DNA of 64,000 nucleotides, taken from assembly GCA_050633625.1 (NCBI GenBank), contig JBOEGW010000001.1:310001-374000 (forward strand). The letters are read 5' to 3'. The notes under the pieces were generated by a model. It worked only from the letters and a program-made list of their open reading frames with translations. It had not been told where the DNA came from and searched no databases. This DNA is from JBOEGW01 sp050633625. Lineage in GTDB: Bacteria; Pseudomonadota; Alphaproteobacteria; Rhodobacterales; Rhodobacteraceae. Below are positions 1 through 7,916 of this stretch, piece by piece (position 1 is the first letter of the stretch; each line of letters opens with the position of its first letter). Position numbers and translations under genes: made by a program.

Positions 1-233
1 AGCAACACAGCAATCGCCGTGTTCACCTTGACGTTGGCGGTGCCCTCAGCCACCAGAATTTTGCCGATGACACCCTCGTCCACCGCCTCAAATTCCATCG
101 TCGCCTTGTCGGTTTCGATCTCGGCCATCAGGTCGCCGGATTGCACGGTGTCGCCCTCCTTGACCAACCATTTCGCCAGGGTGCCTTCTTCCATTGTCGG
201 GGAAAGCGCAGGCATCAGAATTTCTGTCGGCAT
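1..233 (-). CDS. pdhC: Pyruvate dehydrogenase E2 (dihydrolipoamide acetyltransferase), N-terminal part
   Basis: Only the first ~77 codons lie in the window; the gene runs off the left edge. They encode a lipoyl domain with the lipoyl-lysine motif ETDKATMEF at about residues 40-48. This swinging arm carries acetyl groups from E1 to the E2 core. The gene starts at the ATG at 233, 10 bases after the pdhB stop, so it is the third gene of a pdhA-pdhB-pdhC operon. The sequence is nearly identical to the lipoyl domain at the start of pdhB, so by sequence alone it could be any lipoyl protein. Gene order makes E2 by far the best call. Confidence 0.88.
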   Translation of the reverse strand, partial: MPTEILMPALSPTMEEGTLAKWLVKEGDTVQSGDLMAEIETDKATMEFEAVDEGVIGKILVAEGTANVKVNTAIAVL

Positions 234-243
234 GTTGCTCTCC

Positions 244-1644
244 TTACCGGTAAGTCACTGTTTTCACGGCTGCAATCACCTCGTCGGTGGTCACAAGCGC
301 GAGCTTTTCAAGGTTCGCCGCATAGGGCATTGGCACGTCTTTCCCGGTCAGCGTAATGACGGGCGCGTCGAGATAATCAAAGGCTTCCTGCATCAGGGTC
401 GATGCGATATGACCGCCAATCGACGCCACAGGCCAGCCTTCCTCAACCGTCACACAACGGTTGGTTTTCATCACGCTCTTGATCACCGTGTCTGTGTCCA
501 TGGGGCGCAGAGTGCGCAGGTCAATGACCTCCGCCGAAATCCCCTCCTCAGCGAGCTTATCCGCCGCCTCAAGCGCGTATTTCATCCCGATCCCAAAGGA
601 CACAATCGTAACATCCGAGCCTTCGCGCCAAATCCGCGCTTTGCCAAATGGGATTGTGTAATCATCCATCACCGGGACATCAAAACTCGTCCCATACAGC
701 AATTCGTTTTCCAGAAAGACCACGGGCGTGTCGCCCCGGATTGCCGTTTTGAGCAGGCCCTTGGCATCCGCTGCGGAGTAAGGCATCGCCACATGCAAGC
801 CGGGAATTTGCGCATACCAGGCCGCGTAATCTTGGCTGTGTTGGGCGCCCACGCGCGCCGCCGCGCCATTGGCACCACGAAACACACAAGGCACCGACAT
901 TTGACCGCCCGACATATAGCGTGTCTTGGCGGCGGTGTTGATAATGTGGTCGATCGCTTGCATCGCGAAGTTGAAGGTCATGAACTCAACAATCGGGCGC
1001 AAACCGCCCATCGCCGCCCCGGTGGCAACACCGGTAAACCCATGTTCGGTGATGGGCGTGTCGATGATGCGTTTGTCGGTGAATTCGTCCAGCAGACCTT
1101 GCGACACCTTATAAGCGCCCTGATATTCGGCAACTTCCTCGCCCATCAAAAGCACGCTGTCGTCCGCGCGCATTTCCTCGGCCATGGCGTCGCGCAGCGC
1201 TTCGCGCACTGTGGTTGGTTTCATCTCGGTGCCTTCGGGAATTTCCGGGGCATCGGGGATGATGATCTTCGCCGGGCCAGTGCTCGCGGCAGGGGAAGGG
1301 GCAGGGGAAGGGGAAGGGGAAGGGGCCTGAGCAGGGGTCTCAGAGGTGGGTGCGTCAGACGCAGCAGCAGGTGCGGAGGCTTCATAATCCTCTGCACTTT
1401 CGCCCTCTTCCAGCAACACAGCAATCGCCGTGTTCACCTTCACATTGGCCGTGCCCTCAGGGATCAAGATTTTGCCCATCACCCCTTCGTCCACCGCCTC
1501 AAATTCCATCGTCGCCTTGTCGGTCTCGATTTCGGCCATAATGTCGCCAGCCGCGACAGTATCACCTTCTTTTACGTTCCATTTCGCCAAAGTCCCCTCT
1601 TCCATCGTGGGGGAGAGCGCGGGCATCAAAATTTCGGTCGCCAT
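244..1644 (-). CDS. pdhB: Pyruvate dehydrogenase E1 beta subunit with N-terminal lipoyl domain
   Basis: This is the beta subunit of the thiamine-diphosphate-dependent E1, which decarboxylates pyruvate and reductively acetylates lipoamide. The protein has 466 residues, longer than the usual ~330. An extra lipoyl domain fills residues 1-80 (lipoyl Lys43 in ETDKATMEF). A Pro/Ala/Ser linker follows at about 88-125. The transketolase-like pyrimidine and C-terminal domains follow (MGEEVAEYQGAYKVSQGL near 165). Lipoylated E1-beta is known from alphaproteobacteria. The linker is encoded by a hexanucleotide repeat that puts six GGGG tracts on the opposite strand. It sits 24 bases after pdhA in the same operon. 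Confidence 0.96.
   Translation of the reverse strand: MATEILMPALSPTMEEGTLAKWNVKEGDTVAAGDIMAEIETDKATMEFEAVDEGVMGKILIPEGTANVKVNTAIAVLLEEGESAEDYEASAPAAASDAPTSETPAQAPSPSPSPAPSPAASTGPAKIIIPDAPEIPEGTEMKPTTVREALRDAMAEEMRADDSVLLMGEEVAEYQGAYKVSQGLLDEFTDKRIIDTPITEHGFTGVATGAAMGGLRPIVEFMTFNFAMQAIDHIINTAAKTRYMSGGQMSVPCVFRGANGAAARVGAQHSQDYAAWYAQIPGLHVAMPYSAADAKGLLKTAIRGDTPVVFLENELLYGTSFDVPVMDDYTIPFGKARIWREGSDVTIVSFGIGMKYALEAADKLAEEGISAEVIDLRTLRPMDTDTVIKSVMKTNRCVTVEEGWPVASIGGHIASTLMQEAFDYLDAPVITLTGKDVPMPYAANLEKLALVTTDEVIAAVKTVTYR
1292..1325 (+). repeat. Six GGGG tracts with 2-base spacers (quadruplex-capable) inside pdhB
   Basis: GGGG occurs at 1292, 1298, 1304, 1310, 1316 and 1322, each separated by AA or CA. 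It lies in the Pro/Ser/Ala linker of pdhB, where each 6-base unit codes two residues on the minus strand. Length changes by slippage would therefore stay in frame. The G-rich strand is the template strand of pdhB. Confidence 0.7.
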
Positions 1645-1668
1645 GTTTATCTCCGTCCTATCAGGGGC

Positions 1669-2658
1669 TTACGCGTAGATGTCTGTCCAAAGCTCGTCGA
1701 GGGACGGCTCCGGTGAGTTGCGCGCAAATTCCGCCGCATCATTGACGATCTGTTTGATTTCTTTGTCGATGACCTTGAGGTCATCCTCGCCCACATGTTT
1801 GCCCTGCAACAACAGGTCGCGCACATGTTCGATGGCGTCTTTTTCTTCGCGCATCTTTTGCACCTCTTCGCGGGTGCGATATTTGGCCGGGTCCGACATC
1901 GAGTGACCACGGTAGCGGTAGGTTTTGACTTCCAAAATATAGGGGCCTTTGCCGGAGCGACAATGCGCAACCGCGCGTTCGCCCGCGTCTTTGACGGCCA
2001 AGACATCCATCCCGTCCACCGCTTCGCCGGGAATTCCGAAAGCGGCGCCACGGGTGTATAGATCGGGGGTCGAAGTGGAGCGACCCTGCGCGGTGCCCAT
2101 GGCGTATTGGTTGTTCTCAACGACGAATATGACAGGGAGCTTCCAGAGGGCGGCCATGTTGAAGGTCTCATAGACCTGCCCTTGGTTGGCCGCGCCATCC
2201 CCGAAATAGGTGAAGGTCACGCGGCCATTTTCCTTGTACTTATCAGCAAAGGCCAGCCCGGCGCCAATCGGCACCTGCGCGCCAACGATGCCATGACCGC
2301 CATAGAAATGCTTCTCGGTGGAAAACATATGCATCGAGCCGCCTTTCCCCTTGGAAAGCCCGCCTTCGCGCCCGGTCAATTCGGCCATAACGCCGCCCGG
2401 CTCCATCCCACAGGCCAACATATGCCCGTGATCGCGATAGGAGGTGACACGTTTGTCCCCTTCCTCGGCGGCGGCTTCCAGCCCGACCACTACGGCTTCC
2501 TGCCCGATGTAGAGGTGGCAAAAACCGCCAATCAGCCCCATGCCATACAATTGGCCAGCCTTTTCCTCGAATCGACGGATGAGCAACATCTCTTTGTAAA
2601 AAGAGAGCAGTTCTTCCTTGGAAGTGTTTGATTTTTTAGCACTTTTGGCAGCTGCCAT
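1669..2658 (-). CDS. pdhA: Pyruvate dehydrogenase E1 alpha subunit
   Basis: This is the thiamine-diphosphate-binding alpha subunit of E1, in a 329-residue protein of normal family length. The ThDP/Mg motif GDGAANQG is at residues 143-150, closing with VVENN. The conserved regions RRFEEKAGQLY (29-39) and YRYRGHSMSDPAKYR are present. It is the first gene of the pdhA-pdhB-pdhC operon. The upstream 2659-2883 stretch (225 bases) holds no gene and presumably carries the promoter; it is AT-rich close to the start. Confidence 0.96.
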   Translation of the reverse strand: MAAAKSAKKSNTSKEELLSFYKEMLLIRRFEEKAGQLYGMGLIGGFCHLYIGQEAVVVGLEAAAEEGDKRVTSYRDHGHMLACGMEPGGVMAELTGREGGLSKGKGGSMHMFSTEKHFYGGHGIVGAQVPIGAGLAFADKYKENGRVTFTYFGDGAANQGQVYETFNMAALWKLPVIFVVENNQYAMGTAQGRSTSTPDLYTRGAAFGIPGEAVDGMDVLAVKDAGERAVAHCRSGKGPYILEVKTYRYRGHSMSDPAKYRTREEVQKMREEKDAIEHVRDLLLQGKHVGEDDLKVIDKEIKQIVNDAAEFARNSPEPSLDELWTDIYA

Positions 2659-2883
2659 CGGCCGTACTCCTCAGCGTTCCTGATGGTAGTTTAGTATTAA
2701 ACTATCTTATAGAGCAAATCGGTTCGTGATGCGAGGGAAGTTTTCCACAGCGCAGCGAAACGGCGCTGGCCCCCAAACCGGGGCGAGAACACGGGTGTGA
2801 GGGGCAGAGATGAGAGGACAGGGATGAGAAGGCAGGGATGTCGCGACTGAGTTTTACGGCAGAAGTCGAAGCCAAAGCGCGCT

Positions 2884-3186
2884 TTAGCGCAGCACAACCT
2901 CGTCAGCGCGCACCAAGCCAAGGGTCTTGCGCGCCTGCGCATCGAGCAGATCGAGGTCTAGATATTCATCAGACATGCGCAGAGTGCGGTTTTCCAAAAC
3001 GGCGATTTCGGCGGCGAGCTTGTTGCGCTCAGCAATCAACTGCGCGGCTTCCGCGTCGATGCGCACTCGCCGAAACAACCCGTAATCGCCCTGCACAGAG
3101 GCAAAGACAAAGTAAATTCCCGCCGAAATGATCCCGACGAAATAGAGGATGCCCCCGAACCCAGATTGTTTGCGCGGATTGCTCAT
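2884..3186 (-). CDS. FtsB/DivIC-like septum formation initiator
   Basis: A 100-residue bitopic membrane protein. It has a short cytoplasmic N-terminus, one membrane segment at about residues 12-29, a coiled coil with heptad hydrophobics at about 35-65, and a C-terminal tail ending LGLVRADEVVLR. This is the architecture of FtsB/DivIC, which joins FtsL and FtsQ in the divisome. I start at the ATG at 3186 (MSNPRKQSG); an upstream in-frame start would add an 18-residue charged leader with no support. It lies between fda and pdhA, a place where roseobacters often have it. Family call is good; the exact orthologue name is inferred. Confidence 0.82.
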   Translation of the reverse strand: MSNPRKQSGFGGILYFVGIISAGIYFVFASVQGDYGLFRRVRIDAEAAQLIAERNKLAAEIAVLENRTLRMSDEYLDLDLLDAQARKTLGLVRADEVVLR

Positions 3187-3280
3187 TGTTATGGTCTGCC
3201 TCTTAGGGGCCTCTCCGGGCCCTTTAACGCAGTATGTCACAGGTGATTCGTCCTGTGAATCCCAAATCGAATCAATGGCA

Positions 3281-3311
3281 TAAAAAAGCGGCCCCTCAGC
3301 GAAGGGCCGCT
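3281..3311 (-). terminator. Rho-independent terminator of fda
   Basis: On the minus strand an 8-bp stem (AGCGGCCC / GGGCCGCT) with a 9-base loop is followed directly by a run of six T. It lies just after the aldolase stop codon at 3335. Confidence 0.85.
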
Positions 3312-3334
3312 CAAACCTAGTTTCATGTAAAAGC

Positions 3335-4225
3335 TCAGCGCACCGAAGCGGCGTAAATCCCGTCGATCGCTTGGCCGATGGTCGAGGCGAAGTCCTCGTC
3401 GCTTTGCTGCGCTGACAATCCCTCGGTCAAGGCGCGGCTAAAGCTTGCGATGATCCCGTGGTTCTGGCTGAGGCGCGTGTTTGCTTCGTCGCGCGCATAG
3501 CCGCCAGACAGCGCCACAACCCGCAACACCCGCGGATGCGCCACAAGCGGCGCATACAGATCAGCGCTTTCTGGCAGGGTCAGCTTGAGCATCACCTCTT
3601 GGCCCGGCGCGAGCGCATCAAGCGCCGCCGTCAGCTCGGCCAGCAAAAGCGCTTCGGCTTCGGATTTGTCGGGTATGGAGATTGTGACTTCCGGCTCGAT
3701 GATGGGCACCAACCCTTTGGCGAGAATCTGTTTCCCGACCTCAAATTGTTGATTTACAACGGCTTTTACTCCGTCCGGGTTGGCAGCAGAAATCACCGAG
3801 CGCATTTTGGTGCCAAAGATGCCAGCACTCACCGCGCGGTCCAGCACAGCGTCCAGATCGGGCATCGGTTTCATCACCTGACAACCGTTTGTCGCGTCCT
3901 CAAGCCCCTTGTCGACCTTCAAAAACGGCACAACGCCACGGTCGTTCCACAGGAATGTCGCGGAGGGCTTACCGCCCATTTCACGATCCATCGTCATTTC
4001 AAACAAGATCGCGCCGATCACCTTTTCGCCCGTAAAGGCCGGGGCGGAGGCGATGCGCGCGCGCATGGCGTGGATCAGGTCGAACATCTCAGCATCAGAC
4101 CCATAGGCGCTCGGTTCAATGCCGTACAAGCCGAGCGCTTTTGGGGTTGAGCCACCGGATTGATCAAGGGCGGCAATGAATCCTTTGCCAGTTGTGATTT
4201 TAGCGAGCATTTCTGCGTTTGGCAT
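3335..4225 (-). CDS. Fructose-bisphosphate aldolase class I
   Basis: Schiff-base (metal-independent) aldolase that interconverts fructose 1,6-bisphosphate with dihydroxyacetone phosphate and glyceraldehyde 3-phosphate. The 296-residue length fits the short bacterial class I type. Recognisable blocks are KGFIAALDQSGGSTPKAL near the N-terminus, PIIEPEVTI with the active-site region in the middle, and VALSGGYARDEANTRL towards the C-terminus. It lies in the same direction as pgk and the SDR gene upstream, placing two gluconeogenic/glycolytic enzymes close together. A terminator follows at 3281-3311. Confidence 0.93.
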   Translation of the reverse strand: MPNAEMLAKITTGKGFIAALDQSGGSTPKALGLYGIEPSAYGSDAEMFDLIHAMRARIASAPAFTGEKVIGAILFEMTMDREMGGKPSATFLWNDRGVVPFLKVDKGLEDATNGCQVMKPMPDLDAVLDRAVSAGIFGTKMRSVISAANPDGVKAVVNQQFEVGKQILAKGLVPIIEPEVTISIPDKSEAEALLLAELTAALDALAPGQEVMLKLTLPESADLYAPLVAHPRVLRVVALSGGYARDEANTRLSQNHGIIASFSRALTEGLSAQQSDEDFASTIGQAIDGIYAASVR

Positions 4226-4306
4226 TCTGGTTCCCCGGTCAAATTTTTTGTTTCACAACCTCTAGGGGGCAGGGGCGCGAGGATCAACGCTGGTGGCGCT
4301 AACAAT

Positions 4307-5089
4307 TCAACGGTTCTTTGAAAGCAGCCATTTTGTAAGCGGTCCGAGCACAAAGGGCGGCGAAATCCGCGACGAAAGCGCGATGATCTTGTTGAGCGGC
4401 CCGGGCACAACTCGTTTTTTGCCCCGCGCCAGCGCTCGCCATCCAATCTGTGATACGCTTTTCGCGGTGCCCATCGGCAAGAGTGTCATGAGCCAGGTCC
4501 GATCCACCTGCGCAGCGTCAAAAAACTCGGTTTTGGTGGCGCCGGGACAAAGCGCAGTCACCCGCACACCGCTGTTGCGCAGCTCGTCATGAAGCGCATC
4601 CGAGAGCGAAAGCGCATAGGCTTTGCTGGCGTGATACACCGCCATATTCGGCCCCGGCATAAACCCCGCCAAGGATGCCACGTTGAGTATGCCGCCTGAA
4701 CCGCGCGGCGTCATATGGGTCGCCGCAAGGCGCATCAGTGTCGTGTAGGCGCTGATATTGAGGGCGATGCTCTCTTCCTCGCGCGCGCTTTGGCTGCCAA
4801 ACGGGCCATGCGTTCCCAGCCCGGCGTTATTGACCAGAAGATCAATCTCTCCTGCGCCGTTGTCGCTGGCGGTGGCCCAAAGAGCCTCGGCTTCCCCCGG
4901 CGCCGTGAGATCGGCCTGCGCCACCGTGACGCGAATGCCATGCGCGGCCTCAAGCTCGCTTTTGAGCGCGTTCAGCCGGTCCGCGCGCCGCGCGCTGATC
5001 ACAAGGTTATATCCCTGCGACGCCGCAAGCCGCGCAAACTCAACACCAAGCCCCGATGAGGCCCCCGTGATCAATGCGCGCCCCGCCAT
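4307..5089 (-). CDS. Short-chain dehydrogenase/reductase (SDR), substrate unknown
   Basis: A 260-residue classical SDR. The NAD(P)-binding motif TGASSGLG is at 8-15, NNAG at 87-90, a catalytic Ser near 139 (NVASLAG) and YHASK with Tyr152/Lys156. ISARR after the second beta strand, with arginines, suggests NADPH preference. The last ~50 residues are hydrophobic (IIALSSRISPPFVLGPLT), typical of a membrane-associated subgroup that includes DltE-like and ketoreductase-like enzymes. The start codon lies 3 bases after the pgk stop, so the two are co-transcribed. The substrate cannot be read from the sequence. Confidence 0.88.
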   Translation of the reverse strand: MAGRALITGASSGLGVEFARLAASQGYNLVISARRADRLNALKSELEAAHGIRVTVAQADLTAPGEAEALWATASDNGAGEIDLLVNNAGLGTHGPFGSQSAREEESIALNISAYTTLMRLAATHMTPRGSGGILNVASLAGFMPGPNMAVYHASKAYALSLSDALHDELRNSGVRVTALCPGATKTEFFDAAQVDRTWLMTLLPMGTAKSVSQIGWRALARGKKRVVPGPLNKIIALSSRISPPFVLGPLTKWLLSKNR

Positions 5090-5092
5090 GCC

Positions 5093-6286
5093 CTAAGCCT
5101 CCAACGCCGCAACGCCGGGCAATTCCTTGCCCTCCATCCATTCCAGAAAGGCGCCGCCAGCGGTGGAAATATAGGTGAAATCAGCGCCATGCCCGGATGC
5201 GTTGATGGCCGAAACCGTATCACCGCCCCCCGCAACCGACACCAAATCCCCAGCTTGGGTTTGCGCGGCGATCACGTTGAGCATGGCGAAGGTGCCCGTG
5301 TGAAACGGTTCCAGCTCAAACACCCCAAGGGGGCCATTCATGATCAGGGTTTTTGCGCCTTCAATCACGCCTTTGATATAAGACAGGGTGTCTGGCCCTG
5401 CGTCAAAAATCATAGCGTCTTCGGGGCAGGCGTCCACAGGCAGCGTTTCATGGGCAGCATGTGCCTTGAATTCGCGGGCCACTAAGATGTCGCGCGGCAA
5501 GATAATTTCGCATCCTTCGGTCTCTGCCGCCGTCAAAATCTCGCGCGCGGTTTCCGCCATCTCATGTTCGCACAGGGATTTCCCGACGGTCACGCCTTGC
5601 GCGGCCAGAAAAGTGTTCGCCATGCCGCCGCCAATCACAAGATGGTTCACCTTGGTCACGAGGTTGCCGAGCAAGTCCAGTTTCGTCGAGACTTTCGCGC
5701 CGCCCACAACCGCCACAACCGGGCGCACAGGCTCCGCCAAGGCCGCCTCAAGCGCCGTCAGTTCCGCCTGCATCAACCGCCCCGCGCAAGAGGGCAAGAG
5801 CTGTGCAATCCCAACGGTCGAGCCATGCGCCCGGTGCGCCGCCGAAAACGCATCGCTCACAAACACATCCCCAAGTGCTGCCAAAGACGCAGCAAACATA
5901 GGGTCGTTCTTGGTTTCGCCCTCATGGAACCGGGTGTTTTCAAGAAGCAAAACCTGCCCTTGCTCAAGCGCGGCGACAGCCTCCTTCGCGGGGGCACCAA
6001 CGCAATCGGGCGCAAACACCACAGGCAACCCGAGCGCCGTTTCCAGCGCGCCGCGCACATGCGACAAGGACATTTCCGGAACGGGTTTGCCCTTGGGGCG
6101 GCCAAAATGCGCTAGCAAAGCAGGCTTGCCCCCAGCCGCCACAATATCACGTACCGTGGGCACAATCCGATCAATCCGGGTGGTGTCGGTGATCTGCCCG
6201 CCGTCATCCATGGGCACGTTGATATCCACCCGCACAAGCACGGTCTTGCCGTCTAGATCCATATCGTCGAGTGTTTTCCAGGCCAT
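5093..6286 (-). CDS. pgk: Phosphoglycerate kinase
   Basis: Transfers phosphate between 1,3-bisphosphoglycerate and ADP. The protein has 397 residues, the normal family length. The signature VLVRVDINVPMD lies at the N-terminus, HFGRPKGKP follows, and the glycine-rich nucleotide loop VSVAGGGDTVSAI sits near the C-terminus, with GGAFLEWMEGKELPG after it. It starts with ATG at 6286. The SDR gene follows after 3 bases and the class I aldolase lies further downstream. The 165 bases upstream separate it from the divergent cyclophilin gene and should hold both promoters. Confidence 0.97.
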   Translation of the reverse strand: MAWKTLDDMDLDGKTVLVRVDINVPMDDGGQITDTTRIDRIVPTVRDIVAAGGKPALLAHFGRPKGKPVPEMSLSHVRGALETALGLPVVFAPDCVGAPAKEAVAALEQGQVLLLENTRFHEGETKNDPMFAASLAALGDVFVSDAFSAAHRAHGSTVGIAQLLPSCAGRLMQAELTALEAALAEPVRPVVAVVGGAKVSTKLDLLGNLVTKVNHLVIGGGMANTFLAAQGVTVGKSLCEHEMAETAREILTAAETEGCEIILPRDILVAREFKAHAAHETLPVDACPEDAMIFDAGPDTLSYIKGVIEGAKTLIMNGPLGVFELEPFHTGTFAMLNVIAAQTQAGDLVSVAGGGDTVSAINASGHGADFTYISTAGGAFLEWMEGKELPGVAALEA

Positions 6287-6451
6287 GACCCACCTCCAAA
6301 ATTTAGGCTACACCCCCATCAAGCACACCCCCGACATGCCCGCAAGAGCCACACTATTTTGCGCACAAATCAGCGCGTCATACCGCTGCCCCTTTTCCTT
6401 TTGCCTTCGTCCCCTTAGGGTCGCGCCCAAACAGACACAAAGGAGCGCCAC

Positions 6452-6958
6452 ATGGCCGATATCAAAGACCCCGAAAACACAATCCTGATGGAACTCAAGG
6501 GCGGCACCGTCACCATCGAGCTTTTGCCAGATGTGGCGCCGGAACACGCAGCGCGCATGAAAGAGCTGGCGCGCGCCGGGGCCTATGACAACGTGGTGTT
6601 TCACCGTGTGATTGAAGGTTTCATGGCACAAACGGGTGATGTTGCGAATGGCAACCTTGATGCAGGCGGTGATGTGCGCCGCGCTGGCACAGGCGGCTCC
6701 GACTTGCCCGATCTGCCAGCAGAATTCTCCAAACTGCCCCATGCCCGCGGCACCATCGGCGCAGCGCGCTCGCAAAACCCGAATTCGGCAAACTCGCAAT
6801 TCTTCATCAACTTTTCCGACAATGATTTCCTGAACGGCCAATACACCGTCTATGGGCGGGTGTTGTCGGGCATGGAGCATGTGGATGCGGTTGTGCGCGG
6901 CGAGCCGCCTGCGAACCCAGACAAAATGATCTCGGTGAAAGTTGCCGCCGATGTCTAA
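6452..6958 (+). CDS. Cyclophilin-type peptidyl-prolyl isomerase (cytoplasmic)
   Basis: A 168-residue single-domain cyclophilin without a signal peptide, so probably cytosolic. Core motifs are FHRVIEGFMAQTGD (the FHR active-site arginine and QGGD-like region), AGTGGSDLPDL and NSANSQFFIN. It catalyses cis-trans isomerisation of prolyl bonds. The stop codon overlaps the start of the second cyclophilin by 8 bases (ATGTCTAA), which couples the two genes in translation. A good Shine-Dalgarno sequence (AAAGGAG) lies upstream of the ATG at 6452. Confidence 0.93.
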   Translation: MADIKDPENTILMELKGGTVTIELLPDVAPEHAARMKELARAGAYDNVVFHRVIEGFMAQTGDVANGNLDAGGDVRRAGTGGSDLPDLPAEFSKLPHARGTIGAARSQNPNSANSQFFINFSDNDFLNGQYTVYGRVLSGMEHVDAVVRGEPPANPDKMISVKVAADV

Positions 6959-7568
6959 GCTCATTGGCCTGCTCATCTTTGTGGCCGGTGTCGTCTTGCT
7001 GGGGGCATATTACTTCAGCACCCGCGAGGCCACGCCCTTGGTGGTGACGGAAGCTGTCGGGGAAACTGGCGGGCCACAAATCGAGATCACCGTGGAAGGC
7101 GAAGCCAATGGCAAAGTCGTGATTGAGTTGTTTGACACGATCGCGCCGAACCACGTTGAGCGCATCACAACGCTTGCCTCTGACGGCAAATACGATGGCG
7201 TGGTGTTTCACCGGGTGATTGACGGCTTTATGGCGCAAACGGGCGATGTCGCCTTTGGGCTTGAAGGCGGCGACATGCGGGCGGCGGGCACAGGCGGGTC
7301 TGACCTGCCTGATCTTGATGCTGAGTTCTCAAACGAGCCTTTCGTTGCCGGAACCATTGGCATGGCGCGCTCGTCCAGCCCGAATTCCGCGAACTCGCAG
7401 TTCTTCATCATGTTTGCGCCCGCGCCGCATCTGGACGGGAGCTATACTGTCGTGGGCCGGGTGATTGAGGGCATGGATGTGGTCAATGCAATCAAACGCG
7501 GCACAGGCGGCAATGGCGCGGTTGTCGGCCAGCCTGACGTGATGCGCAGCGTGCGCGTGCTCAACTAG
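6951..7568 (+). CDS. Membrane-anchored/exported cyclophilin
   Basis: A 205-residue paralogue of the preceding isomerase. It has an N-terminal hydrophobic segment (LIGLLIFVAGVVLLGAYYF, residues 3-21), so it should be exported or anchored in the inner membrane facing the periplasm. The catalytic blocks FHRVIDGFMAQTGD and NSANSQFFIM are intact. The ATG at 6951 lies within the last codons of the upstream gene. The pair thus provides one cytosolic and one envelope isomerase from one message. The downstream hairpin at 7593-7630 may end transcription. Confidence 0.9.
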   Translation: MSKLIGLLIFVAGVVLLGAYYFSTREATPLVVTEAVGETGGPQIEITVEGEANGKVVIELFDTIAPNHVERITTLASDGKYDGVVFHRVIDGFMAQTGDVAFGLEGGDMRAAGTGGSDLPDLDAEFSNEPFVAGTIGMARSSSPNSANSQFFIMFAPAPHLDGSYTVVGRVIEGMDVVNAIKRGTGGNGAVVGQPDVMRSVRVLN

Positions 7569-7592
7569 GCCAGCGTTGCCAACATAGAAACA

Positions 7593-7630
7593 ATCCGGGC
7601 GGCCCACAAACGTGGCCCCGCCGCCCGGAT
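7593..7630. terminator. Strong inverted repeat between the cyclophilin pair and the RTX gene
   Basis: An 11-bp perfect stem (ATCCGGGCGGC / GCCGCCCGGAT) with a 16-base loop. No T-run follows on the plus strand; TTGTTTC follows on the minus strand. It may end the cyclophilin message, or that of the tiny minus-strand frame at 7646-7726. Confidence 0.45.
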
Positions 7631-7645
7631 CACTGCCAATCGGCC

Positions 7646-7726
7646 TCAACCTGTCGTGGCCAAGAGCACGATCAGCCCCAGAAAACAAATCGCTTCAAAG
7701 GCGGGAATACGGTGTCGCTTCAACAT
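7646..7726 (-). CDS. Possible 26-residue single-span membrane microprotein
   Basis: An ATG-started frame of 26 codons with three basic residues in the first six, followed by a continuous hydrophobic stretch (AICFLGLIVLLATTG) and a TGA stop. This is the charge-then-helix pattern of small membrane proteins. A hairpin followed by TTGTTTC lies just downstream on the same strand. There is no convincing Shine-Dalgarno sequence, so this is only a candidate. Confidence 0.25.
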   Translation of the reverse strand: MLKRHRIPAFEAICFLGLIVLLATTG

Positions 7727-7916
7727 GGGTTGATTTAGGCGCGCGTTGGTTAATAAAGGCTGAAATGTGACTGCATCTCTCAAAAACCCTTAGAAACATA
7801 CTGTTTCCAATTCGGAAATTAACCTTTCCGGCATGGCAATTCCCTCGCATTTTCTGAAAATTGCCCCAATTGGAGGCGATTGTTGTCCATATCGAAACAA
7901 ATGGACGCATGACATA

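Noticed and set aside
19..1716. Long plus-strand frame (565 codons) opposite pdhB
   Set aside because: It is the reverse reading of pdhB/pdhC, which have clear family motifs. High GC makes such open antisense frames common.
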